64,000 nt of DNA from NCBI RefSeq assembly GCF_023634645.1, contig NZ_JAMKMR010000003.1, positions 62,001 to 126,000 on the forward strand, read 5' to 3'. Under the pieces are notes generated by a model. That model was not told where the DNA came from. It saw only the letters and a program-made list of their open reading frames with translations, and searched no databases. The DNA is from Vibrio sinus (lineage in GTDB: Bacteria; Pseudomonadota; Gammaproteobacteria; Enterobacterales; Vibrionaceae). The position numbers and the translations under genes are program-made. This document shows, piece by piece, positions 8,238 through 17,233 of this stretch. How positions within the stretch are numbered: the stretch's first letter is position 1; each line of letters opens with the position of its first letter.

Positions 8238-9527
8238 ATGAAACTAAAGCACATTGTTTTCTCTATAGGGTTGGGTTCTTGCACTTGTATGGCGAACCCA
8301 GTAACCCCGCCTACTAGTGAAACGACACCCTTAACAAACAACCAGCAACCAGATAACGCTGGGTTAAGTAGCTACGATCTAATAAAGCAACAATACCAAA
8401 CCTCTCAGCTTGATTATCAAAAAGCGCAACAAGAAAGTTTAACGGCTTATCAAAATGCGGAAAAAGCGCGAACCAAATATAAACAGATACAGCAGAAATA
8501 TAGGCAGGCGGAAAGCGCAGAAAATGCTCGAGCCTATCAACAAGCTCAGCAGCAGTTTTTGCTCGCGCAAAAGAAATTTGCTAGTGCTAAGCAAAAGTAT
8601 GAACAAGAACAAAATGTCGTAGGAGCTCAACCTAGATCGGCAACCGCAACCAACGAAGTGAGCGCTTCCTTGCAACCTTCACAGTCCTACAATTCGCCCC
8701 AACTCAGTACCGTGGCACGGAAAGTGGTAAATTTGCCTCCGTCATCACAAGCTCAAGTGAATACCTATGCTTCAGCAAGCCCAAACCCTCAGCAGCAGGT
8801 ACCCCAACCATACATTGCTACAGGCATTCGATATTACCCCATTACTAACGTCCCTCGTGTTGTTGAGACGAGCCAAGTATTGGGTGATATGCCCACAACA
8901 AACAGCCGCAACGAAGGTTGTTTACTCTACCCAATGGCGGGTTCAAATGGGCAAATTGTTTACTCTATGAGGTGTAATGGGGGGCAACATCACAACCTAA
9001 AGCCAGAAAAACCAATACGCAAGCGTCATTTCAGTCAACGAATTAGCGATGATCAAATCGTTGTTCAAGCAGGTGATACGGCGGTAGGTTTGGCGTATAA
9101 ATACAACATATCCTTTTCTAAGTTAATTAAACTCAATGATCTAACGCCACCGTATGATATTTATACGGGAGAGAAGCTCTATATTCGAGGGCATAAGAAA
9201 AAAAGTACGCCATTAAAAAAGCCGTCGGTATATCAAAGGAAAGACAAACAGATAGTACCTTTACAGAAGCTTACAAAACCCATTAACACTTTCTCAAAAG
9301 ATCACATAGCGAGAAAAGGCAGTAGTCTTCTATACAACATCAATCAAATAGCAAAGCTTTACGGTTGGACGGTTATCCCATCAGGAAACAAAGACATTAT
9401 TCTGTTTGAAGATGAAAAAATAACAGGCAATGACTTTAGCTCAGATCTAAAGCAGCTCATTAAAAATTACCCTGTATCAGTCGACCTCTATAACGGGAAT
9501 AAAGTTGTAAAGGTGTCCATTCAATAA
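8238..9527 (+). CDS. LysM / TcpQ-like type IVb pilus protein (PilL-position)
   Basis: A 429-residue exported protein opening the plus-strand pilus operon. A Sec signal spans residues 1-19. A Gln/Ala-rich coiled coil (about 45-125) and a Pro/Gln/Ser-rich linker follow. A LysM peptidoglycan-binding domain (275-318) comes next, and the C-terminal 75 residues (355-429) resemble the TcpQ/PilL domain that binds and localises the secretin. The arrangement suggests an anchor holding the secretin to the cell wall. It sits 32 bp before the secretin gene, as TcpQ/BfpG partners do. The LysM-coiled-coil fusion is unusual for R64 PilL. Confidence 0.8.
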   Translation: MKLKHIVFSIGLGSCTCMANPVTPPTSETTPLTNNQQPDNAGLSSYDLIKQQYQTSQLDYQKAQQESLTAYQNAEKARTKYKQIQQKYRQAESAENARAYQQAQQQFLLAQKKFASAKQKYEQEQNVVGAQPRSATATNEVSASLQPSQSYNSPQLSTVARKVVNLPPSSQAQVNTYASASPNPQQQVPQPYIATGIRYYPITNVPRVVETSQVLGDMPTTNSRNEGCLLYPMAGSNGQIVYSMRCNGGQHHNLKPEKPIRKRHFSQRISDDQIVVQAGDTAVGLAYKYNISFSKLIKLNDLTPPYDIYTGEKLYIRGHKKKSTPLKKPSVYQRKDKQIVPLQKLTKPINTFSKDHIARKGSSLLYNINQIAKLYGWTVIPSGNKDIILFEDEKITGNDFSSDLKQLIKNYPVSVDLYNGNKVVKVSIQ

Positions 9528-9559
9528 AATTACTCCAATAACTGAGAATAGATGAAAGT

Positions 9560-11050
9560 ATGTTTAATAGAAAATGGTCTTTTTTTTGTATTTCATTGGT
9601 CGTGATGTTGTCGGGATGCTCTGAAGTACAGCAAAAGCAAAAAATCGACAATCAAGTCAATAAAGCGGTAGACAAAATCAATATGAATTTTGATAAAACG
9701 CTAAAGACAGGCGACAAGTACAATACCCATAACGGATTTTATATCGAAAAGGTAATCAGAACACCTTGGTGGCTTCAATCTCATGTTGATATTAATGGGG
9801 TGTTTTCCATTGGAGATATTCTCAATCAAATATTAGCGGGGACTGAAGTCGCCGCCCAATTCCATGGTGGGGCAAACAAAAATAAAACAATAAAATTCAG
9901 TTTTTCTGGCTCTACGAGCGAAGCCTTATCCTATTTAAGCAAAAAATCGGGTTATCAAATCCTACCTAAAAATAACAGCGTGGTCATTTCTGATGTTACG
10001 ACTGAAAGCTTTAGCATTAGCTCCATTCCTGGTGATTCTGACTTTGCCATCGGTAAATCTGATGATCAGTCGATAGGCAAGATATCTAGCAGCCTTGATG
10101 ATAGTGGTGGGGATGGCTCTTCAGATCAATACAGTAAAGAAGCTGGGACAGTAAGCCCATGGAAAGATCTCTCAGTAGCGATAAAAACATTGTTGTCCAG
10201 CCAAGGCACATTAGCAATTTCTGAGTCGTCGTCACAAATCACGGTGACTGACCATTATGTAAACGTCAAGAAAGTGGCCGAATATTTAAAAAGCTATAAC
10301 AAAGTGTTAAGCCAGCAGGTGAGTTACAAAGTTCAACTGATTACCGTCAGCATGGACGGTAGCCATCAGCGAGGGATCAACTGGAATGAGATTTTCAAAG
10401 GTACAACCTTTAAGCAGGATGGTATTCTATCTGGCATTAACCTCAGTAATCTAAATGATCAAGCGGCGTCAAGCAATACGGCTGCCTTTACTATTAGCGG
10501 AGGGAAAGCCAACAGCTTAGTACTCACTTTCCTATCTAAGCAAGGCAAAGTGTTGGAAAAAAATGAGCCTATCATGACGACACTGAACAATCGCATGGCA
10601 GAGCTTAACGAAACCACGTCGATTGCTTACGTTCAACAGATTACCAGCAATATGATGTCAGGTGGAAGTAGCACGTCGGACAGTAGTTCCATGACACCCG
10701 GTTCAATTACCGTGGGGATGCAAGCATTTATTATTCCTCATATCCAGAATAACCGTGTCTACACTAAAATTTCACTTTCTATCGCGTCGTTAGATGCCAT
10801 GCCGATGGCGACAGATAATAAGTCGGGCAATAAGATGCAGCTTCCGGTCGTGAGCACCAAGAAATTTAATCAAGATGCGATTTTGTCTAACGGCGAGACT
10901 CTGGTGTTAGGTGGGTTCAAATTCAATCGAGACGCGTACAACGCAATGAAAAACTTTGGTTCAGATGCACTTGGTGCGTTTGCAAAAGCCCACGATAACC
11001 AACAATTAGTGCTGCTGATTACGCCTTATATTACACAACACCAAGGCTAG
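9560..11050 (+). CDS. pilN: PilN-family type IVb pilus secretin (outer-membrane lipoprotein)
   Basis: A 496-residue outer-membrane channel for the pilus. The N-terminus carries a lipobox (VVMLSGC, lipidated Cys20), as in PilN/TcpC/BfpB. N-domains fill about 50-250, including the VSYKVQLITVSM strand. The C-terminal secretin domain (about 310-495) carries MTTLNNRMAELNETTSIAYV and LPVVSTKKFNQDAILSNGETLVLGGF, the secretin signature. It lies between the TcpQ-like protein and PilO, exactly as in R64-type clusters. Full length for the family. Confidence 0.93.
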   Translation: MFNRKWSFFCISLVVMLSGCSEVQQKQKIDNQVNKAVDKINMNFDKTLKTGDKYNTHNGFYIEKVIRTPWWLQSHVDINGVFSIGDILNQILAGTEVAAQFHGGANKNKTIKFSFSGSTSEALSYLSKKSGYQILPKNNSVVISDVTTESFSISSIPGDSDFAIGKSDDQSIGKISSSLDDSGGDGSSDQYSKEAGTVSPWKDLSVAIKTLLSSQGTLAISESSSQITVTDHYVNVKKVAEYLKSYNKVLSQQVSYKVQLITVSMDGSHQRGINWNEIFKGTTFKQDGILSGINLSNLNDQAASSNTAAFTISGGKANSLVLTFLSKQGKVLEKNEPIMTTLNNRMAELNETTSIAYVQQITSNMMSGGSSTSDSSSMTPGSITVGMQAFIIPHIQNNRVYTKISLSIASLDAMPMATDNKSGNKMQLPVVSTKKFNQDAILSNGETLVLGGFKFNRDAYNAMKNFGSDALGAFAKAHDNQQLVLLITPYITQHQG

Positions 11051-11059
11051 GAGAGGATA

Positions 11060-12370
11060 ATGGAATTTAAAAACAGTCTTTTCCGAACAAAAATGAGAAC
11101 AAAGGAAAAATCGAACAAGAAAGGAAATAAAAAGGACAACAAATTTATACTCGCGAGCCACAGACTTGATTTATCCAATGAAGATATCAACACAAAGTCC
11201 ATCAACCAAATGGCACGAGGCAATAGAAACCATGGAAGGTTCTATTGCGTCAACGAAAAAGAGAAACAATTAGTTTTTACCAAAGAGAAAGGTTTTCTAT
11301 TAGCAGAGTCTATCGCTGAGTATAAACAGCATCCACACAAGTTTATGTACATTGAAAAAAATGAAGACACGTACACTTTAGTCTCTATCTATAATGGGAA
11401 TGTGTTCTTTGATGGCGAGTTAGATCAAGAAAGCCAAATTATAGGCCAGATTGAGATATTGGAAAATTTGGATGAGATCCCAATGACCATCTCGATATTT
11501 GGCATTGAAGATGTTTCCTTTATTGATGTGGATAGTCACACCATTTCAATTGATGTGCTTGATAGTTCAATTTGCTCTTCACTTAAAGGTAATAAGCTAT
11601 ATCTCTCGCAAGATCCTGCGGAACGGAATAAACGAAAACGAGTGATACTGCTGCTATTTATAACGGTTGTTCTCTCAATCGTGGTTTGCGTGATCTTCTA
11701 TTTACACATGAAAAAAGTAGAAAGAGAGCAAGAGCTAATGCGGCAAAATATGAAGAAAGTGGACATCTATCAAGCCTACAAAAGTGCCATGGATGACTAC
11801 AGTGCAACTTATATCATCACTAACTTAAGTAAGGAGTTCACTCAGTTAAACTCACAAATACACAGTGCTTGGTCGATAGGAAGAATTCAATACCAAGGTC
11901 ATAAGTTCATATTTAGTGTAATGCCCAAAAAAAGTGACAGTGTTCAAATATCCATGCTTCTACACTGTGTTAAAAGCTTAGGTGGGGTTCTTTCTTGGAA
12001 TCAAAGCGACTTTGGTAAGTCTGGTGCGGTGATTACCTTCTCTCCCAATCATAAGGAAAAGAAACATAAGCTGTACTACATCACACCAATTAAACCTCAA
12101 GTTATTCATTACTTTCAAAGTATGCAAATGCTATTAAAAGGGAAGATAACGGATAGTAATTATATAACTAGAAAGTTATCAAGTTATAAAAATGTTGAGA
12201 TTGATACTAGCTTCAATGATCTATCTCTGAATGTGCTGAATTACATGATAACAAACCTGGACCATTATCCAGCAAAAATATCTTCGTTAGATATAACGCC
12301 AAATAACGACAATGGATCTAACTATATTAACTTTAACGTGAAATTAGTGATTAACTTTTACGGTGAGTAG
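11060..12370 (+). CDS. pilO: Type IVb pilus inner-membrane protein PilO (PilO2)
   Basis: A 436-residue bitopic inner-membrane protein. A basic cytoplasmic N-domain (1-190, actin-like PilM/PilO2 type) precedes one membrane segment at about 193-215 (ILLLFITVVLSIVVCVIFYL), a periplasmic coiled coil and an alpha/beta domain. This matches PilO of R64-type pili, which links the cytoplasmic motor to the periplasmic ring. It is placed 9 bp after pilN and 6 bp before pilP, so one transcript is likely. Assignment rests on topology and position more than on motifs. Confidence 0.8.
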   Translation: MEFKNSLFRTKMRTKEKSNKKGNKKDNKFILASHRLDLSNEDINTKSINQMARGNRNHGRFYCVNEKEKQLVFTKEKGFLLAESIAEYKQHPHKFMYIEKNEDTYTLVSIYNGNVFFDGELDQESQIIGQIEILENLDEIPMTISIFGIEDVSFIDVDSHTISIDVLDSSICSSLKGNKLYLSQDPAERNKRKRVILLLFITVVLSIVVCVIFYLHMKKVEREQELMRQNMKKVDIYQAYKSAMDDYSATYIITNLSKEFTQLNSQIHSAWSIGRIQYQGHKFIFSVMPKKSDSVQISMLLHCVKSLGGVLSWNQSDFGKSGAVITFSPNHKEKKHKLYYITPIKPQVIHYFQSMQMLLKGKITDSNYITRKLSSYKNVEIDTSFNDLSLNVLNYMITNLDHYPAKISSLDITPNNDNGSNYINFNVKLVINFYGE

Positions 12371-12376
12371 TGGATT

Positions 12377-12910
12377 ATGAAACATAACAAATTTTTCTTG
12401 GGATTGAGTATGCTTTTCGCTTCTTCTTCATTCGCAAATAACGTCGACCACGTAAAGTCATGGCCGATAAATAATAGTGTTCAGAATACATTTGATAGTC
12501 ACATGCTAACTGAACGTGCAAATAAAATCGATCAGCTTCAATATAATATTAACGTGATGACACTTGAGAATAAACTATTGAAGCTTAAGTCAGAAAAACA
12601 AAATATGTTAGATAAAAACAACGATGCTAATAATAACAACTTACAACAGATGATAGACAATGCTGTGCTAGAAAAAATGCATACCCCTCAAGCCAATCAT
12701 TATGTCCCTAAAAAAATCGCTAAACCTACACATATAAAGCTACTTGGCACCATTATAAATAATCAACATAGAGCAGCGAAAATCGACCTGAATGGAAAAA
12801 GCTTGCTAGTCCAACAGGGCGGGCATTTTGATGGTTACACCGTGCGGGTGGTACGAAGAAATAGCATCAGACTATCCGGAAAAAGAGCAATGACATTATC
12901 GATTAACTAA
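12377..12910 (+). CDS. pilP: Type IVb pilus biogenesis protein PilP
   Basis: A 177-residue exported periplasmic protein: Sec signal 1-20 (SSFA), coiled coil (about 45-90), then a small beta domain (about 112-175) with HIKLLGTIINNQHRAAKI and LLVQQGGHFDGYTVRVV. That domain is the PilP/GspC HR-like fold that contacts the secretin. It follows pilO by 6 bp and precedes the ATPase by 18 bp. The family is usually this size. Confidence 0.85.
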   Translation: MKHNKFFLGLSMLFASSSFANNVDHVKSWPINNSVQNTFDSHMLTERANKIDQLQYNINVMTLENKLLKLKSEKQNMLDKNNDANNNNLQQMIDNAVLEKMHTPQANHYVPKKIAKPTHIKLLGTIINNQHRAAKIDLNGKSLLVQQGGHFDGYTVRVVRRNSIRLSGKRAMTLSIN

Positions 12911-12928
12911 CCTTAGGTGATTACGACT

Positions 12929-14407
12929 ATGGCTTCAGAAGAACAGTATATTGACTCCTATGAAGATATTGAATTCAGCACAGAAGTGTTTTTGCCTCTC
13001 ACTTCTTGGTGCATCGACAACACCAAATCTGGAGTGGTGATATTTTCTTGTGGTAACGTCATTATTTCTGAAAATAATAGACAGCAAAAAGACATGGTCA
13101 TACGTGTGATGGCCAGACACTTTCTGCCCGTAAAGAGGATTTTTTTTACCAAGAACCAAGATATTTTGGATAGCTTCTTTGATGTTATGTCAGAATTTCA
13201 AGACGACAAGGTAGAAGACAAAAACACTGATAAGTCAGAGATGACAGAAGCGCAAGAGGATTTGCGCTCCATTATAAAAAGTGCCTTTGATCTTAATGTC
13301 AGTGATATTCATATTGAAGTACGCAAGAAAATAGCGAAAATCAAATTTCGTAAAGATGGCAGTATGTTTACCTTTCGTGAATGGTCAGCATCTCGGGCCA
13401 CACGGATTACCTTTGTCGCGTTCAATAAAGAAAGTGACGATGTGAAAAAACACTTTAGCAGCTCGATTCCACATGATGCTTCGATGGAAATTGTCATTCA
13501 AGGGCAGCCCATCCGAGTTAGGCTAGCTAGTATTCCTGCTTATCCATATCCTGGGTTTGATATTGTGATGCGTATCTTAACGGTGCAAAACAGTATCACG
13601 GAATTGTCGGGTTTAGGCTACACGGACAACCAACTGAATCTTCTTAAAAGGAACATGAAGCGCAAAAGTGGTGCAATCATAATTGCTGGTGCCACCGGAT
13701 CAGGAAAAACCACCACACTTGCCGCTTTGATCAGCAAAATACCCAAAGATAAAAAAATATACACCATTGAAGACCCAGTTGAAAAACGTTTGGCCAACGC
13801 CACACAGATCCCTACCAATAGCGATAACAGCTTGTGTACCTTCGCAGCATTAACACGGCAAACCATGAGGATGGACCCTGACTGCATTGTGATCGGTGAG
13901 GTGAGGGATGAAGACACCGCCAGCATGATGTCGAGAGCATCAATCACCGGGCACTTGGTGTTAACCACATTACATGCCAACTCGGCGATCAATATTGTAT
14001 TACGTCTGAAAGATTTGGGGCTTGATACCAGTACGTTGACCGATCCCAGCTTCTTGTCAGTGCTAGGCTATCAAACCTTAGTTAAGAAGCTATGCAGTGT
14101 GTGCAAAGTTCCAGATGATGACAGTGAGGTCATAGAGAAATTTGGCAAAAACGTATACAAAAAATCAACTGGTACGCGATGTAAGCAATGTAACGGCAGC
14201 GGAATAGATGGTCGGCTGGTGATTGCAGAGCTGATTCAATTAGGCGAACAAGAATTTCAGCATATTAACAACAATACATGGTTTGAATGGCACAAACAGC
14301 TCAAACAAAGTGGCCTTACGGTGCAAGCTCAAGCGAAGAGCTATATTTCTAGTGGTGTGATCAGCCTGCACGACGCTGAGTCTTCAGTTGGCCTGCTTGA
14401 TTCCTAA
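12929..14407 (+). CDS. pilQ: Type IVb pilus extension ATPase (PilQ/GspE family)
   Basis: A 492-residue hexameric motor that powers pilin assembly. The N-domain carries the DIHIEVR block. Walker A is GATGSGKT (254-261), the Asp box TIEDPVE (279-285) and Walker B CIVIGEVRDE (319-328), then TTLHANS. A zinc-binding pair CSVC...CKQC, typical of GspE/PilB extension ATPases, follows. All catalytic residues are present. The ATG at 12929 is chosen over the GTG at 12917 because AGGTGA lies 8 nt before it. It belongs to the pilN-pilO-pilP operon. Confidence 0.92.
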   Translation: MASEEQYIDSYEDIEFSTEVFLPLTSWCIDNTKSGVVIFSCGNVIISENNRQQKDMVIRVMARHFLPVKRIFFTKNQDILDSFFDVMSEFQDDKVEDKNTDKSEMTEAQEDLRSIIKSAFDLNVSDIHIEVRKKIAKIKFRKDGSMFTFREWSASRATRITFVAFNKESDDVKKHFSSSIPHDASMEIVIQGQPIRVRLASIPAYPYPGFDIVMRILTVQNSITELSGLGYTDNQLNLLKRNMKRKSGAIIIAGATGSGKTTTLAALISKIPKDKKIYTIEDPVEKRLANATQIPTNSDNSLCTFAALTRQTMRMDPDCIVIGEVRDEDTASMMSRASITGHLVLTTLHANSAINIVLRLKDLGLDTSTLTDPSFLSVLGYQTLVKKLCSVCKVPDDDSEVIEKFGKNVYKKSTGTRCKQCNGSGIDGRLVIAELIQLGEQEFQHINNNTWFEWHKQLKQSGLTVQAQAKSYISSGVISLHDAESSVGLLDS

Positions 14408-14488
14408 TATTTAAATAGTTTTCATTAATCCACATTCTAAATTTTATCCGTACCCATACTTTTTCCAACCTTTAATGGGAGCATTCCT

Positions 14489-15742
14489 ATGCAAAAAAAA
14501 TTAATGGTCAACACCAGTGGTGCGCCATTACCTGAGTTTATTCGTGTCGTAGAATACGCTTTAAATAGTAACGCCTCTGATATTCATATTCATATTGGTG
14601 AGTCGGTCAGTACGATCTACTTCCGTATTTATGGCAAGATAATAAAAGCAGCGGTGGTTCATGCTGAGTACATTAATAAAATGATTGCTTCGTCGTTCAA
14701 TAAACTCTCAATATCCGGCACCACCGACGGAGTATTTAACTCCACCGTAATGCAACAGGCGATTTTAAACCTTGAGCAATGCAGCTTAAGGGTGCAAACG
14801 GTCAATAATTACCCCAATGGCTATTCGGTGTTCTATCGAATTGTTCATCATGAAATGCAATATTTCTCATCTGGGGTGTCAGGGCTAGGGTATAGCCAAG
14901 AGATAGACTATGCGTTAAAAAAAGCGCTTATCAGTAACGGCGGACTTATCGCCTTTTCTGGTACCATGAACGCCGGTAAATCCACCGCGCTTCAAGCTTG
15001 TATTCATGAGATATTAGAACACTCAGAGTCGAACAATATTCTCACCATTGAATCTCCACCTGAAAGGGTGATTGAAGGCGTGACGCAAATCCCGATTCAT
15101 GAGTCTGCCAAAGATACCGAAGAACAAATTGATGCCCATTATAATAGTGTGTTCAAAAGCCTACTTAGGGTCGATGCTCAAGTCATCATCCCAACAGAGG
15201 TGCGTAACAGAACCTCACTGATGTTACTGGAAAAGGCAGTAACTACAGGAAGTAAGGCCATCACCACTATTCACTCAATGGGTGTAGTTAATACCATTTC
15301 GAGAATCATTAATATGGGCGTTCACCCTAAAAACTTGGGCTCTCCAGGCTTTTTGAGCTTACTGGTTCACCAAAAACTGGCACCTAAGGTCTGTTCACAC
15401 TGCGCACTGCCAATAGATGCGGAAGACAAAAGTGATATGGTGTTAGCATTGCTTGATGAAGCATTGTCGATAAGCCGCCAGTATAGTAATACAGATAAGG
15501 TCAGGTTTATTAATCCAGAAGGCTGTGAACATTGTTTGTATATGGGAATTGGTGGCCGAGCTCTGAATGCGGAATATTTAGAGCCAGATGAAGATATATT
15601 ACGATCAATATTTTTACACGGTGCAGATGAGCTTTTACAACTGTGGCAAGATAAAGGCTATAAAACCATTCGAGAAAATGCGATTGACAATATGCTGTCT
15701 GGGTTGATTTCACCAGAAGTGGTGTTGGCAAACTTTCCTTAG
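14489..15742 (+). CDS. Second pilus ATPase with altered catalytic motifs
   Basis: A 417-residue GspE/PilT-superfamily protein closing the plus operon. The DIHIHIGE block, Walker A GTMNAGKS (158-165) and a TIHS His box (260-263) are kept. However, the Asp box is IESP (187-190; normally EDP) and the Walker B region is VIIPTEVRN (232-240; normally VGE.RD). It has the extension-ATPase zinc pair (Cys302/305, Cys346/349), which PilT retraction motors lack, and lacks the GspE N1 extension. It could be a retraction motor derived from an extension ATPase or a regulatory subunit of a mixed hexamer. A GGGAG site precedes the ATG. Confidence 0.85.
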   Translation: MQKKLMVNTSGAPLPEFIRVVEYALNSNASDIHIHIGESVSTIYFRIYGKIIKAAVVHAEYINKMIASSFNKLSISGTTDGVFNSTVMQQAILNLEQCSLRVQTVNNYPNGYSVFYRIVHHEMQYFSSGVSGLGYSQEIDYALKKALISNGGLIAFSGTMNAGKSTALQACIHEILEHSESNNILTIESPPERVIEGVTQIPIHESAKDTEEQIDAHYNSVFKSLLRVDAQVIIPTEVRNRTSLMLLEKAVTTGSKAITTIHSMGVVNTISRIINMGVHPKNLGSPGFLSLLVHQKLAPKVCSHCALPIDAEDKSDMVLALLDEALSISRQYSNTDKVRFINPEGCEHCLYMGIGGRALNAEYLEPDEDILRSIFLHGADELLQLWQDKGYKTIRENAIDNMLSGLISPEVVLANFP

Positions 15743-15758
15743 AATAAATCAATTAAAG

Positions 15759-15789
15759 AAAAACCTCGCATTATATAGGCGAGGTTTTT
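15759..15789. terminator. Bidirectional terminator between the convergent pilus operons
   Basis: 11-bp perfect arms (AAAAACCTCGC at 15759-15769, GCGAGGTTTTT at 15779-15789) with a 9-base loop and A/T runs on both sides. It lies between the two converging operons and can terminate both. Confidence 0.93.
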
Positions 15790-15820
15790 CTGTGTATTAG
15801 GCTAAAGGGCTTCTTTATTT

Positions 15821-16894
15821 TTAAAAGTGAGCAAGTCGGTACAAAGTCATTTGACTACTGTCAGATAATGCACCACCGCCAGTTTTATCGCTTACAGTTT
15901 CCGTTGCAACAAAATGTTGCCCTCGATTACCAGTATCGAATTTGTGTGGGAATGTATTCGCGTCTAATTCTATGTTTCTTGGTTGGGGTTTAGTCCCTTT
16001 TATTAGAACCGAATTATCGTATTTCTTGACTAGAGTTCCATTCCGCCATACGCTGACCTCAACATTTATATTAAAAAAGCTCTGATAGAAATAACCTGGA
16101 TCCCAGTACGTTAGAGTAACTTTGTTTTGAGGATATCGAAGTATGGGCATGTCATTCTTATCGTGGGGCAGATATAGCCTATAGAAAGGGTTGTTAGTAT
16201 TTGGATCCAAATGTTCCGTATCTTTTCCTGAACCATATACGTATTCGGCACTAGTCATTTGGATTCCGTTTTCATCGTACGCTCGATATCCAAGTTGTTT
16301 TTTGCTGTATATTTTTAAAGAGACTTTAAGATGCCCTTCTACGAAGCATATAAGGGGTTTTGGTGGGCCTACACACCTTCTATGTTTCTTTAAGGGACCT
16401 GCTGGGTAGCTGTCAAGAAGCTTAAATGCGCCATTTATCCCCATTGTATTTCCTGGGGTTATCCAGTTTGAACCAAGAGTATTATTTTGAATGCTTGGTT
16501 TACTTCCATCAGTGCTATTAGCCATAATACCATATACGTCTCTATTGCCAAATTCAACACCCTCTTTTAGCGGTATTTTCGGATTATGATATTTAGTATC
16601 GTCTTTAATATTTTGAATATAGCGGCAATACTTAAGGGGAGCAAGACCATTGATGCCCTCGCTATATGATTTTATCATAAATATTCCTCCTTTAGGTATG
16701 GTCATGTTTTGAAGCCCATCCTGGAGTTGAAACGTTTTACCATGTTGAGCACCGCATAGGGTATTCCTCCAGTAAATCCTGGTTGTAAATGGTGCAGTTT
16801 TCCTCGCTCCATAATAAAGGTTTCCAGAAAAAGCAAAACTTGGCTGAATAAAATAAAATAAAATAGTAAGAAATAAGTATTTCTTTCGATTCAT
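15821..16894 (-). CDS. Secreted protein of unknown function, distal gene of the pilin operon
   Basis: A 357-residue exported protein: Sec signal 1-21 (QPSFA), then about 335 residues rich in Tyr, Asn and Gly with four Cys. No domain is recognised. There is no prepilin-type leader and no membrane anchor, so it should be periplasmic or extracellular. Its place at the end of the pilin/prepilin-peptidase operon suggests a pilus-tip, adhesin or pilus-secreted factor. The soluble TcpF and CofJ of other type IVb loci are the known precedent (analogy only; no similarity seen). Confidence 0.7.
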   Translation of the reverse strand: MNRKKYLFLTILFYFIQPSFAFSGNLYYGARKTAPFTTRIYWRNTLCGAQHGKTFQLQDGLQNMTIPKGGIFMIKSYSEGINGLAPLKYCRYIQNIKDDTKYHNPKIPLKEGVEFGNRDVYGIMANSTDGSKPSIQNNTLGSNWITPGNTMGINGAFKLLDSYPAGPLKKHRRCVGPPKPLICFVEGHLKVSLKIYSKKQLGYRAYDENGIQMTSAEYVYGSGKDTEHLDPNTNNPFYRLYLPHDKNDMPILRYPQNKVTLTYWDPGYFYQSFFNINVEVSVWRNGTLVKKYDNSVLIKGTKPQPRNIELDANTFPHKFDTGNRGQHFVATETVSDKTGGGALSDSSQMTLYRLAHF

Positions 16895-16918
16895 ATATAA
16901 TTTCCTAATATAAAGTGT

Positions 16919-17233
16919 TTATTTAAACCTATAGAATTTTTTTTCTAGATTTCCATCAGAGGAATAAGTGCACTTGATCTGAGCACACTCTATCTCAATA
17001 GGAGAGCCTTGATTGGATTTAATACCGATCAGCACTTCATCTTTGTCAGAGCAACTTGCTTTGCCATCTACGAACTTAGGATTGCTTTCCTTCCCGTATT
17101 GATTGCAAACTATGTTTAGATCATGAGTTGTATCTAAGGAGCCCCCAGTAGAGTCTGTGTGGCTAGCAGTGGGAGCTGCGAATGAGGCGGTGACGCTACA
17201 TAGACATAGAGCTATAAATATAATAACACTCAT
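16919..17233 (-). CDS. Small secreted cysteine-containing protein
   Basis: A 104-residue exported protein with a Sec signal to about residue 19 (ASFA) and four Cys in the mature part (CNQ, CSD, CAQIKC), so probably two disulfides. Its ATG overlaps the prepilin-peptidase stop (ATGA), so it is translationally coupled to it. No family recognised. It probably works with the neighbouring secreted proteins in the pilus system. Confidence 0.65.
   Translation of the reverse strand: MSVIIFIALCLCSVTASFAAPTASHTDSTGGSLDTTHDLNIVCNQYGKESNPKFVDGKASCSDKDEVLIGIKSNQGSPIEIECAQIKCTYSSDGNLEKKFYRFK

Noticed and set aside
13618..13992. 124-codon minus-strand frame inside the pilQ ATPase
   Set aside because: It overlaps the Walker A and B coding region on the other strand; antisense shadow.
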